Part shown: in pieces, positions 52,936 to 63,055 of the stretch
Position numbering within the stretch: position 1 is the stretch's first letter
How the letters are laid out: every line of letters begins with the position of its first letter
Source of the DNA: Microbacterium luteum
GTDB lineage: Bacteria > Actinomycetota > Actinomycetes > Actinomycetales > Microbacteriaceae
Length of the DNA stretch: 64,000 bases
Direction of reading: 5' to 3'
Assembly: GCF_015277875.1 (NCBI RefSeq)
Contig: NZ_CP063814.1
Coordinates: 3,038,001 to 3,102,000, forward strand
The notes under the pieces: model-generated
What the model was told of the DNA's origin: nothing
The model's input: only the letters and a program-made list of their open reading frames with translations
Database searches by the model: none
Program-made: the position numbers and the translations under genes

Positions 52936-54120
52936 TCAGCCCGCGGCCTCCTCGGGGCGCTCGGCGACGTCGACGGCGGCGGTGTCGGGCACGTACCCCG
53001 CCACGTGTCGCTCATCCGGCCCGCTGTAGTCGGACAGGGGACGGATGAGCGCATTCGAGGCCTGCTGCTCCATGATGTGCGCGGTCCAGCCCACGACGCG
53101 CGCCGCGACGAACAGCGGCGTGAAGGTGTGGGTGTCGAAGCCCATGAGGTTGTAAGCGGGCCCGGACGGGTAGTCGAGGTTCGGGTAGATGCCCTTGCGC
53201 TCGATGAACTCCGTCTCGAGGGCGTCGTAGAGCGCGGCGACCTCGGGGCGGTCGTAGTGCGACACGAGGGAGTCGAGTGCGGCCTTCATGGTCGGCACGC
53301 GGGAGTCGCCCCGCTTGTAGACACGGTGGCCGAAGCCCATGATCTTGCGCTTGCCGGCGAGGGCGTCATCCAGCCACGGCGAGACGTTTCCGGCGTCGCC
53401 GATCTCGTCGAACACGTGCAGCACCGCCTCGTTCGCGCCGCCGTGCAGCGGGCCCTTGAGGGCGCCGACTGCGCCGGTCACGGCGGAGTACAGGTCGCTC
53501 AGGGTCGACGCGATCACCCGCGCGGTGAAGGTGGAGGCGTTGAACGAATGCTCGGCGTAGAGGGTCATCGACCGGTTGAACGCGTCGACGACGACGTCAT
53601 CCGGCACCTCGCCGAAGGTCATCCAGAGGAAGTTCGCCGCGTAATCGAGGTCGTCACGCGGGGCGATGAGACCTTCGCCCCGACGACGACGCTGACCGTA
53701 GGCGACGATGGCCGGCAGCACGGCGAACAGCCGGATGCTGCGGACGAGGTTGTCCTCGGCGCTGCCGGAGGCATCCATCACCGAGCCGAGACCGGCGAGA
53801 TCCTGCGCGCCGATCACGCTCACGGCGGTGCGCACCTCGTCCATCGGGTGCGCGTCGAGCGGCACGAGGTCGATCGCCGCTCGGACGTCGTCGGCGAGCT
53901 CCCGGTGCGCGCGTTCGGTGGAGCGGAGCTCGGCGAGCTGGTCGTCCGTGGGGAGCTCCCCGTTCCACAGCAGGAACGCGACCGCCTCGAACGGCTGCGT
54001 GGCGGCGAGCTCCTGCACCGGGTAGCCGCGATACAGGAGGCTGTTGGTCTCGGGGTTCACCTTCGAGATGGCGGTCTCGTCGGCGACCACGCCCACGAGT
54101 CCCTTTCGGATGTCTGTCAC
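52936..54120 (-). CDS. prpC: 2-methylcitrate synthase
   Basis: A 394-residue citrate-synthase-family enzyme condensing propionyl-CoA with oxaloacetate. Motifs are VTDIRKGLVGVVADETAISK, GPLHGGANEAVLHVFDEIGD and MGFGHRVYKRGDSRVPTMKA, which contain the active-site histidines. Context with prpB and prpD supports methylcitrate rather than citrate synthase. The GTG at 54120 has AAGGAG six bases upstream. A longer frame from ATG 54174 would translate a family E repeat (MPTESGTR) and is not the real start. Confidence 0.92.
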   Translation of the reverse strand: MTDIRKGLVGVVADETAISKVNPETNSLLYRGYPVQELAATQPFEAVAFLLWNGELPTDDQLAELRSTERAHRELADDVRAAIDLVPLDAHPMDEVRTAVSVIGAQDLAGLGSVMDASGSAEDNLVRSIRLFAVLPAIVAYGQRRRRGEGLIAPRDDLDYAANFLWMTFGEVPDDVVVDAFNRSMTLYAEHSFNASTFTARVIASTLSDLYSAVTGAVGALKGPLHGGANEAVLHVFDEIGDAGNVSPWLDDALAGKRKIMGFGHRVYKRGDSRVPTMKAALDSLVSHYDRPEVAALYDALETEFIERKGIYPNLDYPSGPAYNLMGFDTHTFTPLFVAARVVGWTAHIMEQQASNALIRPLSDYSGPDERHVAGYVPDTAAVDVAERPEEAAG

Positions 54121-54152
54121 GGTCACTCCTTCGTGTCGTCCCTGCGGGCTGC

Positions 54153-54205
54153 GTGTCCCACTTTCTGTCGGCATGAAGGCCTATGGCAGCGGGAAGTGGG
54201 ACATG
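54153..54205. repeat. Family E hairpin between prpB and prpC
   Basis: TGTCCCACTT (54154-54163) pairs with AAGTGGGACA (54194-54203) across a 30-base loop containing TCTGTCGGCATGAAGGCC. The left arm with its continuation matches 1017-1039 with one mismatch. It lies within the propionate operon, upstream of prpC, and could modulate prpC expression relative to prpD and prpB. Confidence 0.75.
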
Positions 54206-54215
54206 GTGTGGCTGA

Positions 54216-55115
54216 TCAAGGGGATGGGCGGTAGGTGAAGATGTCCTGGTCGAAGCGGTTGTACCCCTCGTAGTCGATCAGGTCGTAGAGATCGGCGCGG
54301 TGCTGCATGCTGCCCAGCTGCGAGGTCAGATGCCCCTCGTCGACCAGCGTATCGAGAGCATCGGATGCCGCACCCATCGCCATCCGCAGCAGCGATACCG
54401 GCCAGATGACCATGTTCACCCCGACGGAGGCGAGCTGGTCGACCGAGAAGAGGTCGGACTTCCCGAATTCGGTCATGTTCGCCAGGATCGGCACGTCCAC
54501 GGCCTCGCGCATCGCCGCGAACTCCTCCAGCGTGCGCATCGCCTCCGGGAAGATCGCGTCGGCGCCGGCGTCGACGAGCGCGCGAGCGCGGTCGGTGGCG
54601 GCATCCAGCCCCTCGACGGCGCGGATGTCGGTGCGCGCCATGATGAGGAAATTCGGATCGCGCCGCGCGTCGACGGCCGCGCGGATGCGCTTGATCGCCG
54701 TGTCGTCATCGACGACGCTCTTGCCGTCGAGGTGTCCGCAGCGCTTTGGATTGACCTGATCCTCGATGTGCGTGCCGGAAAGGCCCGCGTCTTCGAGCGT
54801 CTGGACCGTGCGGGCGACGTTCATCGGCTCGCCGAATCCGGTGTCGGCGTCGATGATCGCCGGCAGCTCGGTCATGCGGGCGATCTGCGCGCCGCGCGCG
54901 GCCACCTCGGTGAGGGTCGTGAGGCCGATGTCGGGGAGGCCGAGGTCGGCGGAGAGCACGGCGCCGGAGATGTACACGCCCTCGAAGCCCTTGCGCTCGA
55001 TCAGTCGCGCGCTCAGCGGGTTGAAGGCCCCCGGGAACCGGAGGAGCTCACCCGAGGCGAGGCGTTCCCGGAACAGGCGGCGCTTCTCGTGCGGCGGCGT
55101 CTGCGCGTACAGCAT
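54216..55115 (-). CDS. prpB: 2-methylisocitrate lyase
   Basis: A 299-residue PEP-mutase/isocitrate-lyase superfamily enzyme splitting 2-methylisocitrate into pyruvate and succinate. The catalytic motif NPKRCGHLDGKSVV, substrate segments PGAFNPLSARLIERKGFEGV and PAIIDADTGFGEPMNVARTV, and ANMTEFGKSDLFSVDQL identify PrpB. ATG 55115 overlaps the prpD stop by one base. Size is normal for the family. Confidence 0.95.
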   Translation of the reverse strand: MLYAQTPPHEKRRLFRERLASGELLRFPGAFNPLSARLIERKGFEGVYISGAVLSADLGLPDIGLTTLTEVAARGAQIARMTELPAIIDADTGFGEPMNVARTVQTLEDAGLSGTHIEDQVNPKRCGHLDGKSVVDDDTAIKRIRAAVDARRDPNFLIMARTDIRAVEGLDAATDRARALVDAGADAIFPEAMRTLEEFAAMREAVDVPILANMTEFGKSDLFSVDQLASVGVNMVIWPVSLLRMAMGAASDALDTLVDEGHLTSQLGSMQHRADLYDLIDYEGYNRFDQDIFTYRPSP

Positions 55116-56641
55116 CAGAAGAGGCCCTTCGGGGCGGGTGCGGTGGCGAGCACCCCGAGCTTGGCGACGATCGACAGCTGCCGCACCTCATCGGCGGTCA
55201 GCTCCGGAAGGCGCTGCACCAGCCCGAGGAAGCGCTCGATCTCCGCCTCCTCGAGCACCGGCTCGGCGAGCGTGCGGAACTTGGCGATGTAGTCCTCGCG
55301 GGCGAACGGCCGCGCGCCGAGGGGGTGGGCGTCGGCGACGGCGATCTCGTCCTCGACCGTCGAGCCGTCGGCGAGCGTGATGACCACGCGCCCGCCGAAG
55401 GCCTTCTCGGCCGGGTCGATCGAGTGGTAGCGCCGGGTCCACTCCTCGTCTTCGGCGGTGGAGACCTTGTGCCACAGCGCCACGGTGTCTTCGCGCCCGG
55501 CCCGCTCCGGCGTGTAGGAGTCGACGTGGTGCCAGCCGCCGTCCTGCAGAGCGACGGCGAAGATGTACGGAATCGAGTGGTCCAGCGTCTCGCGCGAGGC
55601 CGTCGGATCGTACTTCTGGGGATCGTTGGCCCCCGAGCCGATCACGGTGTGCGTGTGGTGCGAGGTGTGCAGCACGATCGCCTCGACGTTCGCGGGGTCC
55701 GCGAGCTCCGGGCGCTCGCTGTGAAGCTTGCGCGCCAGATCGATCCACGCCTGCGCCTGGTACTCGGCCGAGTGCTCCTTGGTGTACGACTCCAGGATGG
55801 CGCGCTTGGGCTCGCCCTCACCCGGCAGCGGCACGTCGTACGAGGCGTCGGGGCCGTCGAGCATCCAGGCGATGACCCCGTCCTCCCCCTCGTAGATCGG
55901 CGAGGGGGAGGTCTCGCCTCGCATCGCACGGTCGACGGCCTCGATCGCCATCTTCCCGGCGAACGCGGGCGCGTGCGCCTTCCACGTCGAGATCTCGCCC
56001 TTGCGCGACTGACGCGTGGCGGTGGTGGTGTGCAGCGCCTGCCCGATGGCCTGGTGGATCGTGTCGACATCGAGGCCGAGCAGCGTTCCGATTCCCGCGG
56101 CAGCCGACGGGCCGAGGTGTGCGACGTGATCAATCTTGTGTTCGTGCAGGCAGATCGCCTTCACGAGGTCGATCTGGATCTCGTATCCGGTCGCGAGGCC
56201 CCGCACGAGCGCCGCGCCATCGGCGCCGACGTGCTGGGCGACGGCGAGGATCGGCGGGATGTTGTCACCGGGATGCGAGTAGTCCGCGGCCAGGAAGGTG
56301 TCGTGGTAGTCCAGCTCGCGCACGGCGACCCCGTTCGCCCACGCCGCCCATTCCGGGCTCGAGCGGCGCTCGAGCGCGCATCCGAAGATCGTCGCGCCCG
56401 CGCCGCTGATGGAGACCGCGTGATCGAGCGCCTGCTGGCGCGCGGCCGAGACCGGGCGACGGCTGAGCGAGGCCGCCGCGACCGCGGCGTTGTCGATGAT
56501 GCGGTTGATGATCATGTCGCGCGTCTCGTCGTCGACCTCGACGGGGTCGGCGGCGACCTGCGCGATGTGCCACGCGAGCTGTCCGTCGCGCGCCAGGTTC
56601 TCGTCGCTGCGGTGGACACGGGTGTGGTGCAAGACGCTCAT
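55115..56641 (-). CDS. prpD: 2-methylcitrate dehydratase
   Basis: A 508-residue MmgE/PrpD-family enzyme dehydrating 2-methylcitrate. Segments [56 protein letters not shown] and [20 protein letters not shown], then [20 protein letters not shown] are characteristic. ATG 56641 overlaps the stop of the gntR-type gene (ATGA), so the operon order is gntR-prpD-prpB-prpC. Confidence 0.95.
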   Translation of the reverse strand: MSVLHHTRVHRSDENLARDGQLAWHIAQVAADPVEVDDETRDMIINRIIDNAAVAAASLSRRPVSAARQQALDHAVSISGAGATIFGCALERRSSPEWAAWANGVAVRELDYHDTFLAADYSHPGDNIPPILAVAQHVGADGAALVRGLATGYEIQIDLVKAICLHEHKIDHVAHLGPSAAAGIGTLLGLDVDTIHQAIGQALHTTTATRQSRKGEISTWKAHAPAFAGKMAIEAVDRAMRGETSPSPIYEGEDGVIAWMLDGPDASYDVPLPGEGEPKRAILESYTKEHSAEYQAQAWIDLARKLHSERPELADPANVEAIVLHTSHHTHTVIGSGANDPQKYDPTASRETLDHSIPYIFAVALQDGGWHHVDSYTPERAGREDTVALWHKVSTAEDEEWTRRYHSIDPAEKAFGGRVVITLADGSTVEDEIAVADAHPLGARPFAREDYIAKFRTLAEPVLEEAEIERFLGLVQRLPELTADEVRQLSIVAKLGVLATAPAPKGLF

Positions 56642-57285
56642 GGGACGAGCCTTTCAGAAACGGTGGCGGGAAGGGAGCCGAGGATGCCCTCGAGCGCGTT
56701 GTGGAGGTGCACGTGCGTCGCGTGAGCGGCCAGGTCGGCGTCGCGCTGCGCGATCGCCGAGGCGATCAGTCGGTGCTCGGTCACCGACGCGCGCACCCGG
56801 GCCGGGCGATCGCGGGCCAGTCGTCGCACGCGCACGAGGTGGGTGCGCACCGTTCGCAGCGCAGAGGTCAGGTGGTCGTTCGCGACCGCGGCGTCGAGGG
56901 CGCGGTCGAAGTCGCCGATGAGGCGCGTGTAGGCGTCGGGGTCGGCGTGCGCGTCGATGTCGGCGAAGGCGCCTGCCAGGTCGGCGAAGACCCGTGGTTC
57001 GCCGCGTGCGGCGGCCAGCCGCGCCGCCTGCTCCTCCAACGCCCTTCGCACCTCGAACAGGGCGCGGATGTCGTCGGCGTCGACGCCGGCGACCACGGTG
57101 ACCCGGGGCGACTGCTGGGCCACCAGCCCGTCGGCGGCCAGTCGCGCGAGGGCCTCGCGCATCGGGGTGCGGGATACGCCCAGCCTCGCGGCCTGCTCGG
57201 TCTCGCCGAGGACGGCGCCGGGCGCGAGCGCGCCGGACTGGATGTCGTCGAGCAGCGCGCCGTAGGCACGGTCGCTCGCGCGCAT
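56638..57285 (-). CDS. GntR/FCD-family regulator of the methylcitrate operon
   Basis: A regulator of 215 residues from ATG 57285 or 224 from ATG 57312. The winged helix [40 protein letters not shown] precedes an all-helical FCD sensor domain ([37 protein letters not shown]). I prefer 57285 because GGAG lies six bases upstream; the 57312 ATG directly abuts the operator and would be almost leaderless. It leads the prp operon and very likely represses it, with a propionate-cycle acid as ligand (inference). Confidence 0.88.
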   Translation of the reverse strand: MRASDRAYGALLDDIQSGALAPGAVLGETEQAARLGVSRTPMREALARLAADGLVAQQSPRVTVVAGVDADDIRALFEVRRALEEQAARLAAARGEPRVFADLAGAFADIDAHADPDAYTRLIGDFDRALDAAVANDHLTSALRTVRTHLVRVRRLARDRPARVRASVTEHRLIASAIAQRDADLAAHATHVHLHNALEGILGSLPATVSERLVP

Positions 57286-57312
57286 CCGCACTCCGTCGTC
57301 ACCCACCCGCAT

Positions 57313-57336
57313 CCCCTCAGTGTATACACTGAGGGG
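57313..57336. promoter_or_regulatory. Perfect 24-bp palindromic GntR operator
   Basis: The half-site CCCCTCAGTGTA is followed immediately by its exact reverse complement. The core TGTATACA fits the TnGTATACnA-like sites of FCD-type GntR regulators. It sits directly before the regulator gene, and a minus-strand -10 TATACA (57326-57321) lies inside it, so binding would block transcription of gntR-prpDBC. The divergent rnhA gene begins at 57454 and could also be affected. Confidence 0.8.
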
Positions 57337-57453
57337 ACATCAAGGGGCGAAGTCGACGGAAGAGGCCCCTTGCGTATACGGATGACGCACCAGGGATTGC
57401 GCCGAACGGACGACGGTGCGGCGCGGTCGCGGCCCCGAGGTAGCGTGGGGAGA

Positions 57454-57984
57454 GTGACTGAACCCTCTCCCTATGTCGTCGCCACCGACGGGGCCTGCAA
57501 GGGCAACCCCGGCCCTGCGGGATGGGCGTGGGTCGGCGAAGACGGGCACTGGGCGGCGGGAGCGATCCCCGCCGGCACCAACAACATCGGCGAGCTCACC
57601 GGACTGCTCAAGGCCATCGAGGACCACGCCGACGTCGCTCACCTCGTCGTGCAGGCCGACTCTCGGTACGCGATCGACACCTACCAGAAGTGGATGGACG
57701 GCCACCGCCGCCGCGGCTGGAAGACCTCGACCGGCGCCCCCACGAAGAACGTCGACCTGCTCGAGCAGCTCATCCGCGCCCGCGATGCGCGGCGCGCCGC
57801 CGGACTCCCCGACGTCGTGCTCGAGCACGTGCGCGGCCACTCGGGGCACGTGCTGAACGCCTGGGCGGACGAGCGGGCGGTGCGCGCGTCCGAGCACGCC
57901 GCGAAGGGCACGGCGAGCGCGTGGTCCTCGCTCGGGTCGCACGACCGCATCGACGTCTCGACCGCACCGAAGAACGGTCGCTGA
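57454..57984 (+). CDS. rnhA: Ribonuclease H
   Basis: A 176-residue type 1 RNase H cleaving RNA in RNA-DNA hybrids. The catalytic acids are visible: Asp in YVVATDGACKGNPGPAGWAW, Glu in NNIGELTGLLKAI, Asp in VVQADSRYAID and Asp in HSGHVLNAWADERAV. GTG 57454 after GGGGAGA is the start; upstream codons in frame run through the gntR control region. A 20-residue C-terminal tail follows the core fold. Confidence 0.94.
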   Translation: MTEPSPYVVATDGACKGNPGPAGWAWVGEDGHWAAGAIPAGTNNIGELTGLLKAIEDHADVAHLVVQADSRYAIDTYQKWMDGHRRRGWKTSTGAPTKNVDLLEQLIRARDARRAAGLPDVVLEHVRGHSGHVLNAWADERAVRASEHAAKGTASAWSSLGSHDRIDVSTAPKNGR

Positions 57985-58012
57985 CCGCGCCGCATCCGCG
58001 ACAGACGCGCTC

Positions 58013-58519
58013 TCAGGCGCCGGCGTCCGCCAGCCGGTCGAGCAGCGCGTCGAGGGCGGGGCGCTGACCCTTCACGAGCCGCTCCCGCGCCACATCTGCA
58101 CCGACCCATTCGACCCGGTCGACCTCGGGGAAACGCTGCGTGCGCCCCGAATGCGGCGGCCACTCCATCTCGAATTCCCCGAAGCCGTCGCTCGGGGCGG
58201 CGAACCCGTCTCCGTCGGCGACGAACACGGTCACGCGCTTTCCCGACGAGTACGGGAACGTGCCGAGTTCGGCGGCGGGAGCATCGGGCGGATCGACGCC
58301 CAGCTCCTCTCGGAACTCCCGCGCCGCCGCATCCCACGCGTCCTCGGCGTCCGGGTCGAACTCGCCCTTCGGGATGCTCCACGCGGCGGCCTCCTTCGCC
58401 GACCAGAACGGACCGCCCATGTGGGCGATCAGCACCTCCACGGCGGATGTACCGGGATCCGTTCCGTCGGCGGGACGACGAAGGCGGTACAGGAGGAGTC
58501 CGGCACTGTGCACCGTCAT
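58013..58519 (-). CDS. Nudix hydrolase
   Basis: A 168-residue Nudix protein. The Nudix helix reads GEFDPDAEDAWDAAAREFRE followed by ELG, one residue longer than the canonical GX5EX7REUXEEXGU spacing before the first Glu. Preceding SAGLLLYRL and SAKEAAAWSIPKGEF fit the DATIN/Ap4A-like subgroup. The substrate is unknown. ATG 58519 follows GGGAG. It converges on rnhA with only 28 bp between. Confidence 0.9.
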   Translation of the reverse strand: MTVHSAGLLLYRLRRPADGTDPGTSAVEVLIAHMGGPFWSAKEAAAWSIPKGEFDPDAEDAWDAAAREFREELGVDPPDAPAAELGTFPYSSGKRVTVFVADGDGFAAPSDGFGEFEMEWPPHSGRTQRFPEVDRVEWVGADVARERLVKGQRPALDALLDRLADAGA

Positions 58520-58547
58520 CTCCCGCACCGCCCTCGATCGGTCCGAC

Positions 58548-59561
58548 TCAGACCAGGCGCTTCTTGGGCGAGGTCTCGTACGTGATCTCGGCGTCGTCCT
58601 CGACGACACCGTTCAGCGCCTCGTCGATGGCCGACATCACGCCCTCGTCGAGGGTGACGCCGGAGGCCTTGACGTTGTCGGCGATCTGCTCGGGACGCGA
58701 CGCGCCGACGAGGGCCGCGGCGACGTTGTCGTTCTGCAGCACCCACGCGATCGAGAGCTGCCCCATGCTGAGGCCGAGGTCGTCGGCGATGGGCTTCAGC
58801 TTCTGCACCGCGGTGAGCGTGTCGTCGTTCAGGAAGCGCTTGATGAAGTTCGCGCCGCTCTTCTCGTCGGTCGCGCGCGACCCGGCCGGCACCGGCTGGC
58901 CGGGCAGGTACTTGCCGGTCAGCACGCCCTGCGCCATCGGCGACCACACGATCTGCGAGATGCCGAGCGCGCGCGAGGTCGGCACGACCTTGCCCTCGAT
59001 CACCCGCCACAGCGCCGAGTACTGCGGCTGGTTCGAGATGAGCTGGACGCCGAGCTCCTTCGCCAGCGCGTGGCCCTCGCGCAGCTGCTCCGCCGTCCAC
59101 TCGGAGACGCCGATGTACAGCGCCTTGCCCTGACGGACGACGTCGGCGAAGGCCTGGAAGGTCTCCTCGATGGGCGTCTCGTCATCGAAGCGGTGTGCCT
59201 GATAGAGGTCGACGTAGTCGGTGCCGAGGCGCTGCAGCGAGGCGTCGATCGACTCGAAGATGTGCTTGCGACTCAGGCCGGTGTCGTTCGGCCCCTTCGG
59301 ACCGGTCGGGAAGTAGACCTTGGTGAAGATCTCGAGGGATGCGCGCCGCTGACCCTTGATGGCCTCGCCGAGAACGCTCTCGGCGGCGCCGTCGGCGTAG
59401 ACGTCGGCGGTGTCGAAGGTGGTGATGCCCGCATCGAGAGCGGCGTGGACCGTCTCCACGGCGGCGTCGTTCTCGACCTGCGAACCGTGGGTGACCCAGT
59501 TGCCGTAGGTGATCTCGGAGACCTTGAGGCCGCTGTTGCCCAGGTAGCGATAGTTGACCAT
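58548..59561 (-). CDS. Aldo/keto reductase, voltage-gated-channel beta subunit type
   Basis: A 337-residue NADPH-dependent reductase. The tetrad is visible: Asp and Tyr in TTFDTADVYADGAAESVLG, Lys in LEIFTKVYFPTG and His in DLYQAHRFDDETP. IVWSPMAQGVLTGKYLPGQP and the cofactor end VGASRPEQIADNVKAS follow. The YRYLGNSGLKVSEI start is typical of the Kv-beta-like branch. Physiological substrate unknown. ATG 59561; upstream codons to 59591 are not favoured. Confidence 0.92.
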   Translation of the reverse strand: MVNYRYLGNSGLKVSEITYGNWVTHGSQVENDAAVETVHAALDAGITTFDTADVYADGAAESVLGEAIKGQRRASLEIFTKVYFPTGPKGPNDTGLSRKHIFESIDASLQRLGTDYVDLYQAHRFDDETPIEETFQAFADVVRQGKALYIGVSEWTAEQLREGHALAKELGVQLISNQPQYSALWRVIEGKVVPTSRALGISQIVWSPMAQGVLTGKYLPGQPVPAGSRATDEKSGANFIKRFLNDDTLTAVQKLKPIADDLGLSMGQLSIAWVLQNDNVAAALVGASRPEQIADNVKASGVTLDEGVMSAIDEALNGVVEDDAEITYETSPKKRLV

Positions 59562-59615
59562 GGACACCACGCTACCGGCGCCCGGGGACACTCCGGCGGG
59601 GGTTCGCCACCGGCG

Positions 59616-61592
59616 TCATCCGCCGTCGCGTCGGCGCAGCGCGCGGCGCAGACTGCGCACGAGCAGGAGGAGCCCGCCGAGCCCCACGAGACTGCCGAGG
59701 AAGGGGAAGGCGCCGACGTTGCCGGTGAGCATCGGGCCGTCGCCGGACACGGTCAGACTGATGCCGACGGCCAGCAGCGCCACCCCGACGACGGTCACGA
59801 GGAAGCGGTTCAGCTGCTCTTCGAGCCACCCGCGCTCGCCGGACCCTTCGAGGGAGCGCAGCCGCACCGAGAAGGTGCCGTCCTCAAGCGAGCGGGTGAC
59901 GTTCTCGAACCGCCGCGGCAGGCGACGGAGCTCCTCGCCCGCGAGCATGAGGTGCGCCTGCGCACCGAGGGCGGCGTTCTTCGGGTCGAACGTCGCCCGC
60001 GCGAAGTGCGGTGCGCGCTCCAGGGCGTGCCCGACCATGTCGTAGTCCGGAACGAGGCGCCGGAGCGTCCCCTCCAGCGATGACAGCGTGCGCAGCACGA
60101 GCAGCAGCGACGGCGGGATGGACAGGCGATGGCGGCGCAGCACGTCCACGAGCGCCCGGAAGATGTTCTCGTCGACCTGGGCGTTCTGCATGCGGGTGAG
60201 GATGACGCCGATGTCGTGCTGCAGCGCCACGTGGTCGACGGTCCCGGTCTCGGGCGCGCACATGAGGAGGATGACGTTCGTGGCGGCGACGTCGTCATCC
60301 GCCGACAGGGCCAACAGCAGCGGGATGAGCATGCGGCGCAGGCTCCGCTCGCTCACCCCGACGGCGCCGAAGTCGATGAGCGCGACGGTGCCGTCGTCCT
60401 GCAGGATGAGGTTCCCCGGATGCAGATCGGCGTGGAAGACCCCGCGCACCGCGATCTGCTCGAAGACGGATTCGAGCACGCCGTCGGCGAGCCGGCGCGC
60501 CTCGTCGGGATCGAGGGAGCCGGTCGCGATGCGACTGAAGGGCGTGCCGGTGATGCGCTGCTGCACGATCATGCGGCTCGTGCACCACGGCTCGTACAGG
60601 GTCGGCACGGCGAGGGTCATGGACGACGACCGCGCGATCGCGCCGCGCAGCATCTCGGTGCCCGCCGCCTCGACCCGGTAGTCGAGCTCGTCGCTCAGCG
60701 CGCGGGAGAACTCCGCCGCGAGAGCGACCGCCCCGTAGTCGCGGGCCCAGTCGGTGCGGGCCTCGGCGGTGCGCGCGAGGCGCTCGAGGATGTCGAGATC
60801 CGTCGTCACCTGCGCTCGTGCGCGCGGGCGCTGGATCTTCACGACGACCTCGTCGCCGGGTTCTTCGCCGTCGCCGCGCAGTCGCGCGGTGTGCACCTGG
60901 GCGACCGACGCCGCCGCCAGCGGCTGCGGGTCGATCGAGGCGAAGACCTCGTCGATCGGCCGGCCGAGCTCGGCCGTGATCGCCGCCTCCGCCTCAGCCC
61001 ACGGGATCGGCGTGGAATCCATCTGCAGCGTCGACAGCGCATCCACCAGGTCGCGCGGCAGCACGTCCTCCCGCGAGGACAGCACCTGCCCGAGCTTGAC
61101 GAAGGTGACGCCCGCCTCGTTCAGCGCGGCGACCAGAGCCGAGGCGAGCTCGTCATCTCCGCCGTGCCGGTTCTGGAACGCGCCGAGCCCGTGACGCGAG
61201 GCGATCGCGAGGATCTGCGCGTACCGGCGGGCGCGATCGCGCCGGCGGAAGGCATCCCTGATGGCCGCCACCGGATTGCGCACCCGATGCGACGGCCACA
61301 GGAACTCGAGCGTCACGATGACCACGACGACGATCGCGAAGATCCAGCCCGCGACGAGCGCGAGGAAGGCCAGCGCGATCGGGCCGCTCACCGTCACGTT
61401 GTCGTCGAGGTCGAGCACGTCGGTCTCGCGCATCGCCCACGTCGCCAGCGGCAGGCACGCGAGGAAGACGATCAGCGCGGTGAGGGATGCGCGGATCCAC
61501 CCGACCTGCCCGTCGAGCAGACGGCGGCTCACCCAGGCGGCCGCGACCGTGAAGATCAGCGCGATCAGGACGAATGCGACCCAGGCCCACAT
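59616..61592 (-). CDS. UbiB/ABC1-family atypical kinase with membrane segments
   Basis: A 658-residue protein. Two or three N-terminal membrane segments (1-95) precede the ABC1 kinase domain: FVKLGQVLSSREDVLPRDLV, the Ala-rich loop PLAAASVAQVHTARL, FHADLHPGNLILQDDGTVAL followed by IDFGAVGVSERSLRRML. Two more membrane segments lie at the C-terminus (about 600-650). Relatives are atypical ATPases or kinases acting in isoprenoid quinone metabolism; here menaquinone would be the relevant quinone. ATG 61592. Confidence 0.9.
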   Translation of the reverse strand: MWAWVAFVLIALIFTVAAAWVSRRLLDGQVGWIRASLTALIVFLACLPLATWAMRETDVLDLDDNVTVSGPIALAFLALVAGWIFAIVVVVIVTLEFLWPSHRVRNPVAAIRDAFRRRDRARRYAQILAIASRHGLGAFQNRHGGDDELASALVAALNEAGVTFVKLGQVLSSREDVLPRDLVDALSTLQMDSTPIPWAEAEAAITAELGRPIDEVFASIDPQPLAAASVAQVHTARLRGDGEEPGDEVVVKIQRPRARAQVTTDLDILERLARTAEARTDWARDYGAVALAAEFSRALSDELDYRVEAAGTEMLRGAIARSSSMTLAVPTLYEPWCTSRMIVQQRITGTPFSRIATGSLDPDEARRLADGVLESVFEQIAVRGVFHADLHPGNLILQDDGTVALIDFGAVGVSERSLRRMLIPLLLALSADDDVAATNVILLMCAPETGTVDHVALQHDIGVILTRMQNAQVDENIFRALVDVLRRHRLSIPPSLLLVLRTLSSLEGTLRRLVPDYDMVGHALERAPHFARATFDPKNAALGAQAHLMLAGEELRRLPRRFENVTRSLEDGTFSVRLRSLEGSGERGWLEEQLNRFLVTVVGVALLAVGISLTVSGDGPMLTGNVGAFPFLGSLVGLGGLLLLVRSLRRALRRRDGG

Positions 61593-61604
61593 GAGGCCAG
61601 TGTG

Positions 61605-62846
61605 TCAGCCGACGGCGGCGGCCGCTTGGTCTTCTTCCGTCGCGACCAGCTGACCGCAGGCCCCGTCGATCTCCTTGCCGCGGGTGTCGCGCAGGGTGGT
61701 GGGGATGCCGGCGGCGTTCAGGCGCCGCACGAATTCCGCCTGCACCGGCTTCTCCGACGACGTCCAGACCGAGCCGGGCGTGGGGTTCAGCGGGATCGGG
61801 TTGACGTGCACCCAGCCGCGACCGCGGGCGTTGAGCTTCTCCGCCAGGAGGTCGGCGCGCCAGGCATGGTCGTTCATGTCCTTGATGAGCGCGTACTCGA
61901 TCGAGACGCGGCGCCCCGTGGCGTCGAAGTAGGCCCGGGCGGCATCCAGAGCCTCGTCGACCTTCCAGCGGGAATTCACCGGGATGAGCTCGTCGCGCAG
62001 CTGGTCGTCGGGCGCGTGGAGCGAGAGGGCGAAGGTGACGGGGATCTCCTCCTTCGCGAGCTTCGTGATCGCCGGCACCAGGCCCACGGTGGAGACCGTG
62101 ATGCCGCGCGCGCTCATCCCGAGCCCGTGCTTCTGATCGGTCATCACCCGCACCGCCTGCATGAGGCGGGCATAGTTCGCCAGCGGCTCCCCCATGCCCA
62201 TGAAGACGATGTTGGTGACCCGCTCATCGGGATGCTCCGGCTCGCCGAGCTCGCCGGCGCGGATCAGGGCGTTGGCGCGAACGACCTGATCGACGATCTC
62301 GGCGGCAGACATGTTGCGGGTGAGCCCGGCCTGGCCGGTGGCGCAGAACGGGCAGTTCATGCCGCATCCGGCCTGGCTCGACACGCACAGTGTGATGCGG
62401 CCCGGGTAGCGCATCAGCACCGACTCGACGAGGGCGCCGTCGTGCAGTTTCCACAGGAACTTGATCGTGTCGCCGCGGTCGGTGGTCAGGCGCCGCACCT
62501 CGCTCAGCAGCGGCGGCAGCATCCCGGTGACGAATTCCTCGCGGTTCGCCGCCGGCAGGTCGGTCATCCGGTCGGGGTCGGCTGTGTGGTGCGTGAAGTA
62601 GTGCTTCTCGAGCTGCGCGGCGCGGAACCCGGGCAGTCCGAGCTCCTTCACCTTCTCCACGCGCTGCTCGGCGGTGAGGTCGGCCAGGTGCACCGGCGGC
62701 TTGCCGCGCTTGGGGCTGGCGAACTGCAGCAGCGGACGCCCCTCGGCGTCCTTCTTCTGCGACCACCCTTCGGTCTTCGGGCGCACCTGCCGCACGGCGG
62801 CGGCCTCGGGCGGCGTCGTGGATCGCACGGGCGGCTGTTCGGGCAT
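61605..62846 (-). CDS. rlmN: 23S rRNA (adenine-2503-C2)-methyltransferase
   Basis: A 413-residue radical-SAM enzyme methylating A2503 of 23S rRNA and A37 of some tRNAs. The iron-sulfur motif [12 protein letters not shown], the SAM segment [29 protein letters not shown] and the C-terminal catalytic Cys in [10 protein letters not shown] are present, along with the [12 protein letters not shown]-terminal region. It has about 35 extra N-terminal residues. ATG 62846 is preferred over 62876. Confidence 0.95.
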   Translation of the reverse strand: MPEQPPVRSTTPPEAAAVRQVRPKTEGWSQKKDAEGRPLLQFASPKRGKPPVHLADLTAEQRVEKVKELGLPGFRAAQLEKHYFTHHTADPDRMTDLPAANREEFVTGMLPPLLSEVRRLTTDRGDTIKFLWKLHDGALVESVLMRYPGRITLCVSSQAGCGMNCPFCATGQAGLTRNMSAAEIVDQVVRANALIRAGELGEPEHPDERVTNIVFMGMGEPLANYARLMQAVRVMTDQKHGLGMSARGITVSTVGLVPAITKLAKEEIPVTFALSLHAPDDQLRDELIPVNSRWKVDEALDAARAYFDATGRRVSIEYALIKDMNDHAWRADLLAEKLNARGRGWVHVNPIPLNPTPGSVWTSSEKPVQAEFVRRLNAAGIPTTLRDTRGKEIDGACGQLVATEEDQAAAAVG

Positions 62847-63055
62847 GCTCCGAGGGTAGGGGACGCACCTGCACACTGCCTGTTCGGCTCTCGCGCGCGC
62901 ACGGTGAATTCGACAGGAGATTCTGGGCGGCAGCCACCGACCTCGGCCCGTCTCCGGCAGCGGGGCGCCGGATCTCCGGTGTTGTTCACGGCGAGCGCGT
63001 CGCCCGGCCCGGGTAGGGTCGAGGGGGCCTCGCCGCGGGGCCGGGCGGGAGAACG
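62847..63055. other. Divergent gap between rlmN and the HAD phosphatase gene
   Basis: This 209-bp region separates two divergent genes and must contain both promoters. TTGTTCACGG at 62983-62992 and AGGGGACG near 62857 are visible but I cannot assign -35/-10 elements. No frame with a recognisable product is present. Confidence 0.5.

Noticed and set aside
54121..54174. N-terminal extension of methylcitrate synthase from ATG 54174
   Set aside because: It would translate the family E repeat; the GTG at 54120 has AAGGAG at correct spacing and starts the conserved protein.
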